The notes below the pieces were generated by a model. That model saw only the letters and a program-made list of their open reading frames with translations. It had not been told where the DNA came from and did not search any database. A stretch of 64,000 nt of DNA. Origin: Rouxiella aceris (GTDB lineage: Bacteria; Pseudomonadota; Gammaproteobacteria; Enterobacterales; Enterobacteriaceae). A program made the position numbers and the translations under genes. The stretch is taken from contig NZ_JAADJU010000004.1 of NCBI RefSeq assembly GCF_012933545.1, forward strand, positions 248,001-312,000, given 5' to 3'. Of this stretch, positions 1 to 10,468 are shown in pieces (within the stretch, counting starts at the first letter, position 1; every line of letters starts with the position of its first letter).

Positions 1-15
1 CCAGCCAGGAGGCAA

Positions 16-1125
16 ATGTTGGTTACCCTTTCCAGACTCTTCGTTCACCCGGTAAAATCCATGCGCGGTCTGCAGCTTTCTCATGCCCAGGTTACGCCCG
101 GCGGACTGGCATTTGATCGGCTTTTTATGCTCACCGATGCACAGGGCATGTTTATTACCGCCCGTCAGTATCCGCAACTGGTGCAGTTTACTCCGGCTTT
201 ACTCCCGGATGGATTAATTTTAACCGCTCCCGACGGCCATGATCATATATCGCTCAAATTCAGTGATTTTGCCCCCCAGTCGCAACCGACCGAAGTTTGG
301 GGAAATCACTTTACGGCGCTGATTGCCCCGCAAAAGGTCAACAGCTGGTTAAGTGGCTATCTGCAACGAGAAGTGCAACTGCGCTGGGTTGGTCCGGAAT
401 TGACCCGTCGAGTGAAAAACCAGCCGGCGATCCCGCTCACCTTTGCCGACGGTTATCCCTATTTACTGATCAACGAAGCCTCGCTGTTTGATTTGAAAAA
501 CCGTTGCCCGAGCAGTGTCAAAGTCGAGCAGTTTCGACCGAACCTGGTGATCGCCGGCGCTCAGCCTTATGAGGAGGACGGCTGGCAGACCATCCGCGTC
601 GGCGAAGTGATTTTTGATCTGGTCAAACCTTGTAGCCGCTGTGTGCTTACCACGGTGAGCATTGAACGCGGCAGAAAACATCCGACGGGCGAGCCGTTGA
701 AAACCCTGCAAAGCTATCGCACCGCCGATAACGGCGATGTCGACTTTGGGCAAAATATGATAGCGCGCAATAACGGCATGATCCGCGTCGGTGACAGCGT
801 GGAGATCCTGGCGCGCAAACCGGCCCGTCCCTATGCGGCTGGTCAGGTGGTGGAAAGCGTCGAGGTGCCAAAAAATAGTGCGCAGCCGGTCAGCATCAGT
901 TTTCAGGGCACTACCTTTATAGGTAACAATCAACAAATCCTGCTGGAACAGCTGGAACAACAAGGCTTGAAGGTACCTTATTCCTGTCGCGCCGGAATTT
1001 GTGGCTGTTGCAAGCTGACGCTGGTGGCAGGGGAAGTCAACGCGCTGAAAGCCAGCGGTATCGGCAAAGCGGGCAAGATCCTCTCCTGTAGCTGTATTCC
1101 GGCTTCGGATCTGGTGCTGGAATAA
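16..1125 (+). CDS. ycbX: YcbX, MOSC-domain and [2Fe-2S] ferredoxin-domain protein
   Basis: 369 residues, the same length as E. coli YcbX, which with YiiM gives molybdenum-cofactor-dependent detoxification of N-hydroxylated bases such as 6-hydroxylaminopurine. The protein starts with a MOSC beta-barrel domain ([20 protein letters not shown]), then the MOSC core with the conserved cysteine in [12 protein letters not shown] (about residue 205). It ends in a plant-type ferredoxin domain: CRAGICGCC at residues 324-332 and SCSC near 357-360 supply the cluster ligands. The start is fixed by AGGAGG at 7-12, four bases upstream of the ATG. It converges on zapC. Function is from the family; the motifs are directly visible. 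Confidence 0.96.
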   Translation: MLVTLSRLFVHPVKSMRGLQLSHAQVTPGGLAFDRLFMLTDAQGMFITARQYPQLVQFTPALLPDGLILTAPDGHDHISLKFSDFAPQSQPTEVWGNHFTALIAPQKVNSWLSGYLQREVQLRWVGPELTRRVKNQPAIPLTFADGYPYLLINEASLFDLKNRCPSSVKVEQFRPNLVIAGAQPYEEDGWQTIRVGEVIFDLVKPCSRCVLTTVSIERGRKHPTGEPLKTLQSYRTADNGDVDFGQNMIARNNGMIRVGDSVEILARKPARPYAAGQVVESVEVPKNSAQPVSISFQGTTFIGNNQQILLEQLEQQGLKVPYSCRAGICGCCKLTLVAGEVNALKASGIGKAGKILSCSCIPASDLVLE

Positions 1126-1222
1126 CGATAGCAGCTTTAAGAAGTAAAACATGGACGTCGAGAAGCAGTGGCTCGAGTGCGCAACAAAGACAGAAACACG
1201 GCGGTGTCAGGGAGGGGAAGGA

Positions 1223-1771
1223 TCAGACCGCCGTATCGTAGAGTTGATTACTTTCAATAACCGGTGCCACCGGCATTAAACGATCGTGCATGATCTTAAT
1301 GGCATCGCCGAGCACCATACCGCGACCGGCAAGGGTCAAACGTTCCTGCGCCAGCAGGCACAGACTGGCATTGTCACCTGATTCAACCACCAGCAATAAC
1401 GCCTGCTCACCTGATTCAGTGACATCGACACAGGCTAACTGGCCGTTGATGGGCTGGAAAGGATGACGTTGCTGAGTAAAATGCCAGCTTTTCGGCATTA
1501 AGGGTTTCAGAAAACGAATAGCCACCAGCGCATTGAGTACTAATTCCGAGCGCTGCTCATTGGCTAATTGAATTTTTTTACACTGTTCTTCAAAATCAAA
1601 ATAGAGCGCGGCATCATCAACGCAAAAACAGCATTCCGAAAAAGCGTCTGGCGTCAGCATTTTGGCAGAAAAACGTGAACGGAAAATCATGCCATTGGCC
1701 AAGTCCAACATCAGTCGGTCATGTTCAGTATCAAAATACCAACGCCAATTATCATCTGGTTTGATTTTCAT
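1223..1771 (-). CDS. zapC: Cell division protein ZapC
   Basis: 182 residues (E. coli ZapC is 180), beginning [14 protein letters not shown], typical of this FtsZ-associated protein. ZapC binds FtsZ directly and promotes lateral bundling of protofilaments at the Z ring in the cytoplasm. It is acidic, without signal peptide or membrane segment. GGATAACGAA precedes the ATG. It is followed convergently by ycbX and lies downstream of pyrD on the same strand, separated by about 320 bp, as in E. coli. Confidence 0.95.
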   Translation of the reverse strand: MKIKPDDNWRWYFDTEHDRLMLDLANGMIFRSRFSAKMLTPDAFSECCFCVDDAALYFDFEEQCKKIQLANEQRSELVLNALVAIRFLKPLMPKSWHFTQQRHPFQPINGQLACVDVTESGEQALLLVVESGDNASLCLLAQERLTLAGRGMVLGDAIKIMHDRLMPVAPVIESNQLYDTAV

Positions 1772-2095
1772 TTCGTTATCCTATTTCCCTCACCGGCGTT
1801 ATCAAGACCGCATCTCTCGGTTTTTTGTGACCGAACGCAAATCACATCGCTTTACGTTAACACTATCAGGCACAACCTATATATAGGACAAATCGTACGT
1901 TAGCCTGGCCGACAGAAGAGATAATGCCAAATTCCGTCGCGCATTAACACAGTGAACAAAATATAGACGAGCTGGATGCAGAAATAAACCCCGGTTTTCA
2001 TTTGTTGACAAAATTATTGCGGTAAACGTCACATTAGAAAAAAAAGAACTCAGCCTCTTTTTAAAAAAATGAACGCCACCGCAACCTCGCTGTCC
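1772..2095. other. pyrD-zapC intergenic region
   Basis: 324 bp, AT-rich, between the pyrD stop and the zapC start (both genes on the minus strand). It probably carries the zapC promoter. I see no convincing ORF, RNA gene or strong terminator hairpin. A PurR-like or CRP-like half site can be forced in the 1820-1850 stretch, but the spacing is wrong and I do not call it. Confidence 0.5.
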
Positions 2096-3106
2096 TCAAA
2101 TATGTTTCAGGATATCTTTAATCAAACGCGGGCCATGATAGATAAAGCCGGAATAAAGTTGAATTAACGATGCCCCTGCCGCCATTTTTTCGCGGGCGGC
2201 GGTCAATGAATCAATGCCACCGACGCCTATAATTGGCAGTCGACCTTTCAGCTCCTGAGACAGCATCTGAATAATCAGGGTACTTTGCATCTGTAACGGA
2301 CGCCCACTTAAGCCCCCCGCTTCATCGCAATGATTGAGCCCGGCGACCAGTTTACGGTCCAGGGTGGTATTGGTGGCGATCACGCCATCCATATTATGAC
2401 GCACCAGACTGTCGGCTATTTGGATCAATTCTTCCACTGACAGATCGGGGGCTATCTTCACCGCCACCGGGACATATTTTTGATGGCGCTGCTGCAGCTC
2501 GAGCTGTTTATTTTTGATAGCGGCCAGCAGATCGTCAAGCGCTTCGCCATATTGCAAAGTACGCAATCCGGGGGTGTTGGGTGAGGAGATATTAATGGCA
2601 ATATAACCGGCATAGGGATAAACCTTCTCCATGCAGATCAAATAATCGTCCTTGCCATTCTCCACCGGCGTATCTTTATTCTTGCCGATATTAATGCCGA
2701 GCACGCCGTCAAAGTGCGATTTTTTGACGTTATTGACTAAATTATCAACACCGAGGTTATTAAAACCCATGCGGTTAATTATGCCTTCGGCATCGACCAC
2801 CCGAAATATTCTTGGCTTGGGATTGCCGTCCTGGGCGCGAGGCGTCACTGTGCCCACTTCCACAAAACCGAACCCCAGGGCGCCTAATGCCGCAATGCAG
2901 TCACCGTTTTTATCCAGACCGGCGGCCAGTCCCAGCGGGTTCTTGAACGTCAGCCCCATACAGGTAACCGGTTTGCTGGGCACGGATTGACGAATAAGGA
3001 ACTCAAAAGGAGAGCCGGAAATAAGGCTGAGTTGGCGAAAAGTCAATTCGTGCGCGCGCTCGGGATCGAGCTGAAACAGTGCTTTCTTAACGAAGGGATA
3101 ATACAT
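2096..3106 (-). CDS. pyrD: Dihydroorotate dehydrogenase (quinone), class 2
   Basis: 336 residues, identical in length to E. coli PyrD. It oxidises dihydroorotate to orotate with FMN and passes electrons to quinone at the inner membrane, the fourth step of de novo pyrimidine synthesis. The class 2 N-terminal membrane-association helix ([20 protein letters not shown]) is present, followed by the FMN-binding TIM barrel with [22 protein letters not shown] and VGGIDS. AGGAG lies just upstream of the ATG. A PurR box and promoter lie upstream, so purine control is likely. A pyrimidine-rich initiation region follows the -10 box, as needed for CTP-sensitive start-site switching in E. coli. Confidence 0.98.
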   Translation of the reverse strand: MYYPFVKKALFQLDPERAHELTFRQLSLISGSPFEFLIRQSVPSKPVTCMGLTFKNPLGLAAGLDKNGDCIAALGALGFGFVEVGTVTPRAQDGNPKPRIFRVVDAEGIINRMGFNNLGVDNLVNNVKKSHFDGVLGINIGKNKDTPVENGKDDYLICMEKVYPYAGYIAINISSPNTPGLRTLQYGEALDDLLAAIKNKQLELQQRHQKYVPVAVKIAPDLSVEELIQIADSLVRHNMDGVIATNTTLDRKLVAGLNHCDEAGGLSGRPLQMQSTLIIQMLSQELKGRLPIIGVGGIDSLTAAREKMAAGASLIQLYSGFIYHGPRLIKDILKHI

Positions 3107-3157
3107 GGATTCTCCTGAGGTCCCGGTGGCTAATGGCTGGTGGCCAGTCGGGGCGGT

Positions 3158-3186
3158 ATTATCGACTAAGCCAGAGACAATTGGAA
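3158..3186 (-). promoter_or_regulatory. Probable pyrD sigma-70 promoter
   Basis: Reading the minus strand, TTCCAA (3181-3186) and GATAAT (3158-3163) are separated by 17 bp. They are followed by ACCGCCCC, a run of cytosines where transcription would start. In E. coli pyrD, a C/G choice of start at such a run controls a leader hairpin that masks the ribosome site. The boxes are seen; the mechanism here is inference. Confidence 0.6.
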
Positions 3187-3213
3187 TTGATTCAGGATAA
3201 ATATCGTCATCCT

Positions 3214-3229
3214 ACGCAAACGATTACTT
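3214..3229. promoter_or_regulatory. PurR operator upstream of pyrD
   Basis: ACGCAAACGATTACTT closely matches the PurR consensus ACGCAAACGTTTNCNT, with the diagnostic CGCAAACG core intact. It lies about 28 bp upstream of the proposed pyrD -35 box. E. coli pyrD is a known PurR target, so this is a coherent assignment. Confidence 0.7.
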
Positions 3230-3409
3230 TTATTTAACAGCGCGGATACGCCAACCGCCAGAATCCTGGCCTTCCTCGTGCTTTATCCATTTCTGAACTA
3301 TCAAATCCTAAAATTAAGATTTCCAGTCATAAGCCATCGCCTGCTACTTTAAACCTAATTCATTAACAAAAACGTCAGTAATATAACAATTAGTTATAAG
3401 AGGGTCGGA

Positions 3410-3985
3410 ATGAAAGTTATATCAATTGCCGGTAGTCCACGTCAGCCTTCGCGCTCTACCGCACTTCTTGCTCTTAGCCAACAGTGGCTGACCGAGCACG
3501 GCGTGGAGGTGATCTCTTACCGTCTGCAAGACTTCACCGCCGAGGATTTACTGTTTGCCAATTTCGATAGTCCGCAGCTCAAAACGCTGATCAGTGAACT
3601 TGCCAGCGCCGATGGCCTGCTGATTGCGACGCCGGTCTATAAAGCCTCATTTGCCGGCGCGCTGAAAACGTTGCTCGATCTGCTTCCTGAACGTGCGCTG
3701 GAGCATAAAGTGGTGTTGCCTCTCGCCACCGCCGGATCCAGCGGCCATATGCTGGCCATCGACTATGCGCTCAAACCGGTACTTAACGCGCTAAAAGCCC
3801 AGGAGGTACTACAGGGCGTTTTCGCCGAAGATCGCCTGATTGGCCAATACCAGCGTTTCCCGGCAGAACTGGACAGCACATTGCAGGTGCGGTTAGAGGA
3901 TGCGCTGGAGACATTTCTTGTTGCCCTCGGCCATCGCCATGCGCTGACGCAGGCGCGCGCCAAACATCAACCTACTTACGCCTGA
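3410..3985 (+). CDS. ssuE: NAD(P)H-dependent FMN reductase of the alkanesulfonate system
   Basis: 191 residues, the E. coli SsuE length. This flavodoxin-like enzyme supplies reduced FMN to the monooxygenase SsuD. The N-terminal phosphate-binding loop [12 protein letters not shown] and the [17 protein letters not shown] segment are characteristic of the NADPH:FMN reductase family. It is the first gene of ssuEADCB and is divergent from pyrD. AGAGGG precedes the ATG. In E. coli the operon is activated by Cbl and CysB in sulfate starvation. The 300-bp upstream gap must hold that promoter, but I cannot mark a Cbl site with confidence. Confidence 0.97.
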   Translation: MKVISIAGSPRQPSRSTALLALSQQWLTEHGVEVISYRLQDFTAEDLLFANFDSPQLKTLISELASADGLLIATPVYKASFAGALKTLLDLLPERALEHKVVLPLATAGSSGHMLAIDYALKPVLNALKAQEVLQGVFAEDRLIGQYQRFPAELDSTLQVRLEDALETFLVALGHRHALTQARAKHQPTYA

Positions 3986-3997
3986 GCGGAGCACCTT

Positions 3998-4990
3998 GTG
4001 ATAAATCATCGCTTTATTAAACGTTTTATCCCTGGCACCAAAGCCTGGCTACCCTTGCTGGCATTAGCCCTGGGACTGACCAGCATTTTTCCTGCCAACG
4101 CCGTGGAACAGGCACCTGCTCAGCTGCGCATTGCCTACCAAAAAGGCTCGGTTGGCCTGGTGCTGGCCAAAAGCCATCATCTGCTGGAAGATCGTTTTCC
4201 CAATACCAAAATCAGCTGGGTCGAATTTCCTGCCGGCCCGCAAATTCTTGAAGCCTTAAACGTTGGCAGTATCGACTTTGGGGGCACCGGGGATTTACCG
4301 CCGCTGTTTGCTCAGGCCGCTGGCGCAGACTTACTGTATGTCGGTTTCCAGCCGCCAACGCCTAAAGCGGAAGTGATCCTGGTGGCCAATGACAGTGCCA
4401 TCAAAAGCGTCGCCGATCTAAAAGGCCACAAAGTCGCCTTCCAGAAAGGCTCCAGTTCGCACAATTTGCTGTTGCGTGCCTTGCAACAGGCAGGGCTGAA
4501 CATCAGCGATATTCAACCGGTATATCTCACCCCCGCCGATGCCCGCGCCGCCTTCCAGCAGCATGATGTCGATGCCTGGGCAGTATGGGATCCGTACTAT
4601 TCCGCTGCGCAGTTGCAGGGTGGTGTGCGTGTTCTGACCGACGGCAGCTCGCTGCATCAAACCGGTTCGTTCTATCTGGCGCCGAAACCTTATACCGAGG
4701 CGCATCCGCAATTTATTTCTGCTGTCCTGCAGGTGTTGACCCAGGCCAATGCGCTGATCAAGTCCGACCCGCAGCAAAGTATCGCCTTATTGTCGAAAGC
4801 CATGGGACTGCCAGATAACGTGGTAGCCGCCTACCTGTCACATCTTCCCGACTTGCCAATCAAGCCGGTAGATACCCGTACCGAGCAAGCACAACAGCAG
4901 ACAGCGGATCTGTTCTACCAAAATCATCTGCTGCCAAAACCCGTAGTCATCGCCGACCGTATCTGGCATGCACCGGCCACAGGCAATTAA
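3998..4990 (+). CDS. ssuA: Aliphatic sulfonate-binding periplasmic protein
   Basis: 330 residues with a GTG start (GGAG just upstream). The Sec signal peptide has a basic N-terminus, the hydrophobic core WLPLLALALGLTSIF, and probable cleavage after ANA. The mature part is an NMT1/SsuA-type substrate-binding fold (LRIAYQKGSVGLVLAKSHHL; VAFQKGSSSHNLLLRAL; AVWDPYYSAAQLQGG). It captures alkanesulfonates in the periplasm for the SsuC-SsuB transporter. It lies 12 bp after ssuE and 15 bp before ssuD. Confidence 0.96.
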   Translation: MINHRFIKRFIPGTKAWLPLLALALGLTSIFPANAVEQAPAQLRIAYQKGSVGLVLAKSHHLLEDRFPNTKISWVEFPAGPQILEALNVGSIDFGGTGDLPPLFAQAAGADLLYVGFQPPTPKAEVILVANDSAIKSVADLKGHKVAFQKGSSSHNLLLRALQQAGLNISDIQPVYLTPADARAAFQQHDVDAWAVWDPYYSAAQLQGGVRVLTDGSSLHQTGSFYLAPKPYTEAHPQFISAVLQVLTQANALIKSDPQQSIALLSKAMGLPDNVVAAYLSHLPDLPIKPVDTRTEQAQQQTADLFYQNHLLPKPVVIADRIWHAPATGN

Positions 4991-5005
4991 CAAGAGGAAA
5001 TGCCC

Positions 5006-6160
5006 ATGAGTCTGAACGTATTCTGGTTTTTACCTACCCACGGTGACGGCCGTTATCTCGGCACTGACGAAGGTGCACGCGCCGTAGACCACGGTTACCT
5101 GCAACAGATTGCCCAGGCTGCCGACCGGCTGGGATTTGGTGGCGTACTGATCCCCACCGGCCGCTCGTGCGAAGACTCCTGGCTGGTCGCCGCTTCATTG
5201 ATCCCGGTGACCCAGCGTCTGAAATTTCTGGTGGCGCTGCGCCCCGGCATTATTTCCCCGACCCTGGCGGCCAGACAGGCTGCCACCCTGGATCGCCTTT
5301 CTAATGGCCGCGCGCTGTTTAATCTGGTGACCGGCGGTGACCCGGAAGAGCTGGCGGCGGAAGGTCTGTTCCTGAACCATGAGGAACGTTACGAAGCCTC
5401 GGCGGAATTTACCCGCATCTGGCGCAGGGTGCTGGAAGGGGAAACCGTCGATTATGAGGGTAAACATATTCGCGTTAAAGGTGCGCGTTTGCTGCATCCG
5501 CCACTACAAACCCCTCGCCCTCCGCTCTATTTTGGCGGCTCTTCGGAAGCCGCACAGGATCTCGCCGCCGAACAGGTCGAACTCTATCTGACCTGGGGTG
5601 AGCCCCCGGCACAGGTAAAAGAAAAAATTGAGCAGGTACGCGCCAAGGCGGCAGCCAAAGGCCGCACAGTGCGCTTTGGTATCCGTCTGCACGTTATTGT
5701 GCGTGAAACCAATGAAGAAGCCTGGCAGGCCGCCAATCGGCTGATTGCCAATCTCGACGATGAAACCATTGCCAAAGCGCAGGCGGCCTTCGCTCGTACC
5801 GACTCGGTGGGCCAGCATCGTATGGCTGCCTTGCACGGCGGGCAGCGCGATAAGCTGGAGATCAGTCCTAACCTGTGGGCGGGCGTTGGCCTGGTGCGTG
5901 GAGGGGCCGGAACGGCGCTGGTGGGTGATGGCGCTACGGTGGCAGCCAGAATGCAGGAATACGCCGATTTAGGCATCGATACTTTTGTGTTCTCCGGCTA
6001 TCCACATCTCGAAGAGGCCTATCGGGTCAGCGAACTGCTGTTCCCGCATCTCGATCTGGCCAGCGCCGCGCAAAATGAAAGTGCAGCACAGCGCACCATT
6101 AAGCCACATGGTGAACTGGTCGCCCATGAGTTTGCCCCGTTACGCGCGGCGCAAAGCTAA
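5006..6160 (+). CDS. ssuD: FMNH2-dependent alkanesulfonate monooxygenase
   Basis: 384 residues from the ATG at 5006; an ATG at 5000 is possible, but AGAGGA at 4992-4997 is spaced better for 5006, and SsuD proteins begin [15 protein letters not shown]. It is a bacterial-luciferase-like TIM barrel that cleaves alkanesulfonates to aldehyde and sulfite using FMNH2 from Ssu[35 protein letters not shown] and [15 protein letters not shown] are family hallmarks. It is central in the operon; sulfite feeds cysteine synthesis. Confidence 0.97.
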   Translation: MSLNVFWFLPTHGDGRYLGTDEGARAVDHGYLQQIAQAADRLGFGGVLIPTGRSCEDSWLVAASLIPVTQRLKFLVALRPGIISPTLAARQAATLDRLSNGRALFNLVTGGDPEELAAEGLFLNHEERYEASAEFTRIWRRVLEGETVDYEGKHIRVKGARLLHPPLQTPRPPLYFGGSSEAAQDLAAEQVELYLTWGEPPAQVKEKIEQVRAKAAAKGRTVRFGIRLHVIVRETNEEAWQAANRLIANLDDETIAKAQAAFARTDSVGQHRMAALHGGQRDKLEISPNLWAGVGLVRGGAGTALVGDGATVAARMQEYADLGIDTFVFSGYPHLEEAYRVSELLFPHLDLASAAQNESAAQRTIKPHGELVAHEFAPLRAAQS

Positions 6161-6169
6161 GGGGGCAGG

Positions 6170-6964
6170 ATGAATAAGCACATGCAAGCCGGGACGAATC
6201 GCCTTATTCCGTGGATTTTACCGCTGCTGGTGCTCGCTGGCTGGCAGTGGGCAGCACAGGCTGGCTGGTTGTCCACCCGCATTCTGCCCGCCCCCAGCGC
6301 GGTGGTAGAGGCGTTTTGGACGCTGGCCAAGTCCGGCGACCTGTGGCAAAACCTGAAAATCAGCACCTTCAGAGCGCTGGCCGGTTTTGTTATTGGCGGC
6401 AGCCTTGGTCTGTTACTGGGATTTATCACCGGATTGTCTCGCCTCGGCGAGCGTCTGCTGGATAGTTCGCTGCAAATGCTGCGCAATATTCCGCATCTGG
6501 CGTTGATCCCGCTGGTGATCCTTTGGTTTGGTATTGATGAGACAGCGAAGATTTTTCTGGTGGCACTGGGGACGCTGTTCCCTGTCTATCTCAATACCTA
6601 TCACGGCATTCGTAATATCGATCGCGGACTGCTGGAAATGTCGCGCAGCTACGGGCTTTCCGGCTTGCCGCTGTTTACTCAGGTGGTTTTACCCGGCGCC
6701 CTGCCGTCGATTATGGTCGGTGTGCGTTTCGCGCTGGGATTTATGTGGTTAACGCTGATCGTTGCGGAAACTATCTCGGCCAATTCAGGTATTGGCTATC
6801 TGGCGATGAACGCCCGTGAATTTCTGCAAACCGACGTGGTGGTGGTGGCAATTATTTTGTATGCCATCCTCGGCAAGCTGGCGGATATTCTGGCCAGAAA
6901 ACTCGAGAATATCTGGCTGCGCTGGCACCCGGCTTATCAAGTGAAATCAGGAGAAACCGCATGA
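6170..6964 (+). CDS. ssuC: Aliphatic sulfonate ABC transporter permease
   Basis: 264 residues with about six hydrophobic segments, starting with [20 protein letters not shown]. The BPD_transp_1 coupling motif is visible at [24 protein letters not shown] (about residues 157-180). It forms the inner-membrane channel of SsuABC. GGGGCAGG precedes the ATG. Its stop overlaps the start of ssuB by ATGA, which implies translational coupling. Confidence 0.96.
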   Translation: MNKHMQAGTNRLIPWILPLLVLAGWQWAAQAGWLSTRILPAPSAVVEAFWTLAKSGDLWQNLKISTFRALAGFVIGGSLGLLLGFITGLSRLGERLLDSSLQMLRNIPHLALIPLVILWFGIDETAKIFLVALGTLFPVYLNTYHGIRNIDRGLLEMSRSYGLSGLPLFTQVVLPGALPSIMVGVRFALGFMWLTLIVAETISANSGIGYLAMNAREFLQTDVVVVAIILYAILGKLADILARKLENIWLRWHPAYQVKSGETA

Positions 6965-7734
6965 GCGAACTCACTCGTATCCCGCAGGGCACGCCGGTGA
7001 CGCTGGCGGGTATTGGTAAAAACTACGGCCCGCGCAATGTATTAAAAGATATCAATTTACGTATTGCCCCCGGCCAGTTTGTTGCCGTGGTCGGCCGCAG
7101 CGGCTGTGGAAAAAGTACCCTGCTTCGGCTGCTGGCCGGCCTGGAACACAGCAGCAGCGGAGAATTGCTGAGCGGCAGCGCCCCGCTCAGCCAGGCAAGA
7201 GACGACACGCGGCTGATGTTTCAGGACGATCGCCTGCTGCCGTGGAAAAAAGTCATTGATAACGTCGGATTAGGATTAAAAGGTGCCTGGCGCGAAGCGG
7301 CACTCGCCGCATTGACCGAAGTGGGACTGGCAGATCGCGCCAACGAGTGGCCGTCGGCGCTGTCGGGCGGACAAAAACAGCGCGTGGCACTGGCCCGTGC
7401 CTTGATCCATCGCCCTCGCCTGCTGCTGCTGGATGAACCTCTGGGGGCACTCGACGCCCTGACGCGTATTGAAATGCAAAGCCTGATTGAACGCCTGTGG
7501 CAACAGCATGGTTTTACCGTCTTGCTGGTCACCCACGATGTCAGCGAGGCAGTAACCGTCGCCGATCGGGTGATTTTAATTGAACAAGGTGAGATAGGGC
7601 TGGATTTGACGGTGGATTTGCCCCGTCCCCGTCGACGCGGTTCCGCACGACTGGCGGAGCTGGAAGCCGAGGTGCTTGAGCGTGTGCTGCGTCCGCAGCC
7701 GTCGCCCGTAGAGGCATTGCGCGCCCAGGTTTAA
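6961..7734 (+). CDS. ssuB: Aliphatic sulfonate ABC transporter ATPase
   Basis: 257 residues. It has Walker [10 protein letters not shown], the ABC signature [15 protein letters not shown], Walker [13 protein letters not shown] and the switch histidine in [10 protein letters not shown]. It drives sulfonate import through SsuC. It is the last gene of ssuEADCB, starts inside the ssuC stop (ATGA overlap), and is followed after 17 bp by a strong bidirectional terminator before convergent pepN. Confidence 0.96.
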   Translation: MSELTRIPQGTPVTLAGIGKNYGPRNVLKDINLRIAPGQFVAVVGRSGCGKSTLLRLLAGLEHSSSGELLSGSAPLSQARDDTRLMFQDDRLLPWKKVIDNVGLGLKGAWREAALAALTEVGLADRANEWPSALSGGQKQRVALARALIHRPRLLLLDEPLGALDALTRIEMQSLIERLWQQHGFTVLLVTHDVSEAVTVADRVILIEQGEIGLDLTVDLPRPRRRGSARLAELEAEVLERVLRPQPSPVEALRAQV

Positions 7735-7751
7735 TCGGCAAGAGTAATAAA

Positions 7752-7777
7752 AAAGGGCGATATGACTATCGCCCTTT
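7752..7777. terminator. Bidirectional terminator between ssuB and pepN
   Basis: AAAGGGCGATA and TATCGCCCTTT form an 11-bp perfect stem with a 4-nt loop. A-rich sequence precedes it and T-rich sequence follows it, so it can stop the plus-strand ssu transcript and the minus-strand pepN transcript. Confidence 0.85.
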
Positions 7778-7816
7778 ATCGCCCTTGTTGTGACTTATCC
7801 TCTACCGGTCGAGTAA

Positions 7817-10468
7817 TCAGGCACTCAGCGCTTTGCTTATTTTCTCAAACAGGTCGCCGGAGAGATTTTCCAGGCCTTTTAGCTGTTCCAATGCCTGACG
7901 CATCAACGCCTGACGATGTTGGTCATAGCGTTTAAGGCGGATCAGCGGTTCAATCATCCGGGCGGCTACCTGCGGATTGCGGGTATTAAGATCGGTCAGC
8001 ATCTCCGCCAGGAACTGATAACCGCTACCGTCTGCCGCATGGAATGCCGCCGGATTGCCCTGAGCAAAGGCACCAATCAGTGAACGAATACGGTTGGGAT
8101 TGCTCATGCTAAACGAACGGTGTGTCAACAAGCTACGCACCTGGGTCAGCACATCAGCTGCCGGACTGGTGGCTTGCAGCATAAACCACTTGTCCATCAC
8201 CAGACCATCCTGATGCCAGCGCTGATCAAAGGCAGCAAGCAACCTATCGCGGCACGGCAGGTTGGCCGCTACGGCAGCGGACATGGCGGCCAGGGAGTCG
8301 GTCATATTGTCAGCCTGTTCGAACTGGGTAATCACCCGTTTGTCGGCTTCCACCGCATCGGTAAACGCCAGGTAACGCAGACAGACATTACGCAGTGAAC
8401 GGCGGGCAATATCCGCATGCTCAACGCGATAAGACGGCAGACGATGGGCGTGATACACCGCCGAGAACTCGTCGGCCATTTCGCTGGCCAGACAGCGGGT
8501 GATGGCGGTATGTACGGCGCTGATCGCTTCCGGGTCAATAGTGTCGAACAGTTCGGCGATTTCGTTTTCTGACGGCAGGGTCAAAATCTGTGCTGCCAAC
8601 GCCGGATCGATATGCTCATCGAGCAGCACCGCGCGGAAGGCGTCCGCTACGTGCAGCGGCAGAGAAAGCGGCTGCTTCTGCTGATGACGCGCCACGTTCA
8701 ACTTGATATAAATCGCCAGCAGACTCTGTGCCGCATCCCAGCGGGAGAAGTCGTTGCGGGCATATTTCATCAGGAAAGTCAGTTGCTGGTCACCATACTT
8801 ATAATCGAGTTTCACCGGAGCAGAAAACTCGCGTAATAAAGAAGGCGTTGGCTGCGCGGCGACCTCTTCAAAAATAAAGGTCTGTTCCGCTTGCGTGACA
8901 TTTAATACGTTACTGACTTTTTGGCCGCCCTGCTTCAGCGCAATCACTTCCCCTTGAGGATCATAAAGCTCGATATCCAGCGGGATATGCAGTGGCAGCT
9001 TTTCTGCCTGATCCGGGGTCGCCGGGGTTTTCTGGCTGACCGTCAGGGTATAAGTCTGTTTTTCAACATCATAGTCGTCACGCACCGTCAGAACCGGGGT
9101 ACCGGACTGACTGTACCAACGGCGGAACAGTGACAAATCGACGTTGGAAGCATCTTCCATCGCCTGCACAAAATCGTCGCAGGTGGCGGCACTGCCGTCA
9201 TGACGTTCAAAATAGAGCTGCATACCGGCCTGGAACTGCTGTTCACCCAGCAGCGTATGCAGCATGCGGATCACTTCCGAGCCTTTCTCATACACAGTCA
9301 GCGTATAAAAGTTATTCATTTCGATAACTTTATCCGGGCGGATAGGATGCGCCATCGGGCTGGCATCTTCTGCAAACTGCGCACCACGCATAATGCGCAC
9401 ATTATCAATACGGTTCACCGAGCGAGAACCCAAATCCGAGCTGAACTCCTGATCGCGGAATACCGTCAGGCCTTCTTTCAGGCTCAGTTGGAACCAGTCG
9501 CGGCAGGTAACACGGTTGCCGGTCCAGTTATGGAAATATTCGTGACCAATCACCGCTTCGATGCCGAGATAATCTTTATCGGTGGCGGTTTCCGCTTTGG
9601 CCAGCACATATTTTGAGTTAAAGACGTTGAGGCCTTTGTTCTCCATCGCGCCCATATTAAAGAAGTCGACGGCAACGATCATAAAGATATCAAGATCGTA
9701 TTCCAGACCAAAACGGGTTTCATCCCACTTCATCGACTGCTTGAGCGAGGTCATAGCCCAACCGGCGCGATCGAGGTTGCCACGATCAACAAACAGCTCC
9801 AGCGCCACATCGCGACCGGAACGAGTGGTAAAGGTATCGCGCAGCACGTCAAAGTCGCCGGCCACCAGCGCAAACAGGTAGCAAGGTTTTGGGAACGGAT
9901 CCTGCCATTTAATCCAATGGCGACCGCCGTCCAGTTCCCCCTGATCGATACGGTTACCGTTAGACAATAAATAAGGGTAACGCGCCTTATCGGCGACAAT
10001 GCGGGTGCTAAAGCGGGCCAGCACGTCTGGACGATCGAGATAGTAGGTAATATGGCGGAAGCCTTCAGCTTCACACTGGGTACAGAGCGCCTCGCCGGAG
10101 AGATATAACCCCTCAAGGGCGCTGTTTTTCGCCGGATGGATTTCGTTGACGATTTTCAGTTCAAAGGCTTCGGGCAGCCCGGTGATGGTCAAGGCATTGT
10201 CACGCAGCTGATAGTTCGGCCAGTCCTGACCATTGATTTGCAGGCTCTGCAAGGTCAGATCTTCGCCATTTAAGACCAGCGCGGCACCTTCAGCGCCCAG
10301 GCGCTTGATTTGGCTGACGGCGGTGACCACGGTGGTCTGAGCATCAAGCTCAAAATCCAGATCAATATCGGTAATGGTGTAATCAGGCGCGCGGTAATCG
10401 TGGCGATATTTAACCTGCGGTTGCGTGGCGGTATCGGTCTGTTGCTCTGCTTGCAGTTGATCTGTCAT
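7817..10468 (-). CDS. pepN: Aminopeptidase N (M1 family zinc metallopeptidase)
   Basis: 883 residues; E. coli PepN is 870, the excess being a short hydrophilic N-terminal extension before KYRHDYRAPDYTITDIDL. The exopeptidase motif GAMEN (in NMGAMENKGLNVFN) and the zinc site HEYFH with E 18 residues on (LKEGLTVFRDQ) are intact. It is the main cytosolic aminopeptidase for peptide turnover. AAGG lies nine bases before the ATG. It is a single gene, convergent with ssuB and divergent from pncB. Confidence 0.98.
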   Translation of the reverse strand: MTDQLQAEQQTDTATQPQVKYRHDYRAPDYTITDIDLDFELDAQTTVVTAVSQIKRLGAEGAALVLNGEDLTLQSLQINGQDWPNYQLRDNALTITGLPEAFELKIVNEIHPAKNSALEGLYLSGEALCTQCEAEGFRHITYYLDRPDVLARFSTRIVADKARYPYLLSNGNRIDQGELDGGRHWIKWQDPFPKPCYLFALVAGDFDVLRDTFTTRSGRDVALELFVDRGNLDRAGWAMTSLKQSMKWDETRFGLEYDLDIFMIVAVDFFNMGAMENKGLNVFNSKYVLAKAETATDKDYLGIEAVIGHEYFHNWTGNRVTCRDWFQLSLKEGLTVFRDQEFSSDLGSRSVNRIDNVRIMRGAQFAEDASPMAHPIRPDKVIEMNNFYTLTVYEKGSEVIRMLHTLLGEQQFQAGMQLYFERHDGSAATCDDFVQAMEDASNVDLSLFRRWYSQSGTPVLTVRDDYDVEKQTYTLTVSQKTPATPDQAEKLPLHIPLDIELYDPQGEVIALKQGGQKVSNVLNVTQAEQTFIFEEVAAQPTPSLLREFSAPVKLDYKYGDQQLTFLMKYARNDFSRWDAAQSLLAIYIKLNVARHQQKQPLSLPLHVADAFRAVLLDEHIDPALAAQILTLPSENEIAELFDTIDPEAISAVHTAITRCLASEMADEFSAVYHAHRLPSYRVEHADIARRSLRNVCLRYLAFTDAVEADKRVITQFEQADNMTDSLAAMSAAVAANLPCRDRLLAAFDQRWHQDGLVMDKWFMLQATSPAADVLTQVRSLLTHRSFSMSNPNRIRSLIGAFAQGNPAAFHAADGSGYQFLAEMLTDLNTRNPQVAARMIEPLIRLKRYDQHRQALMRQALEQLKGLENLSGDLFEKISKALSA

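Noticed and set aside
463-1152. A 229-codon frame opposite ycbX
   Set aside because: It is a shadow of the ycbX coding strand; ycbX has full domain matches and a consensus ribosome site.
1198-1234. Terminator between ycbX and zapC (ACGGCGGT/ACCGCCGT)
   Set aside because: The 21-nt loop and lack of a T-run make it unconvincing, and it overlaps the zapC stop.
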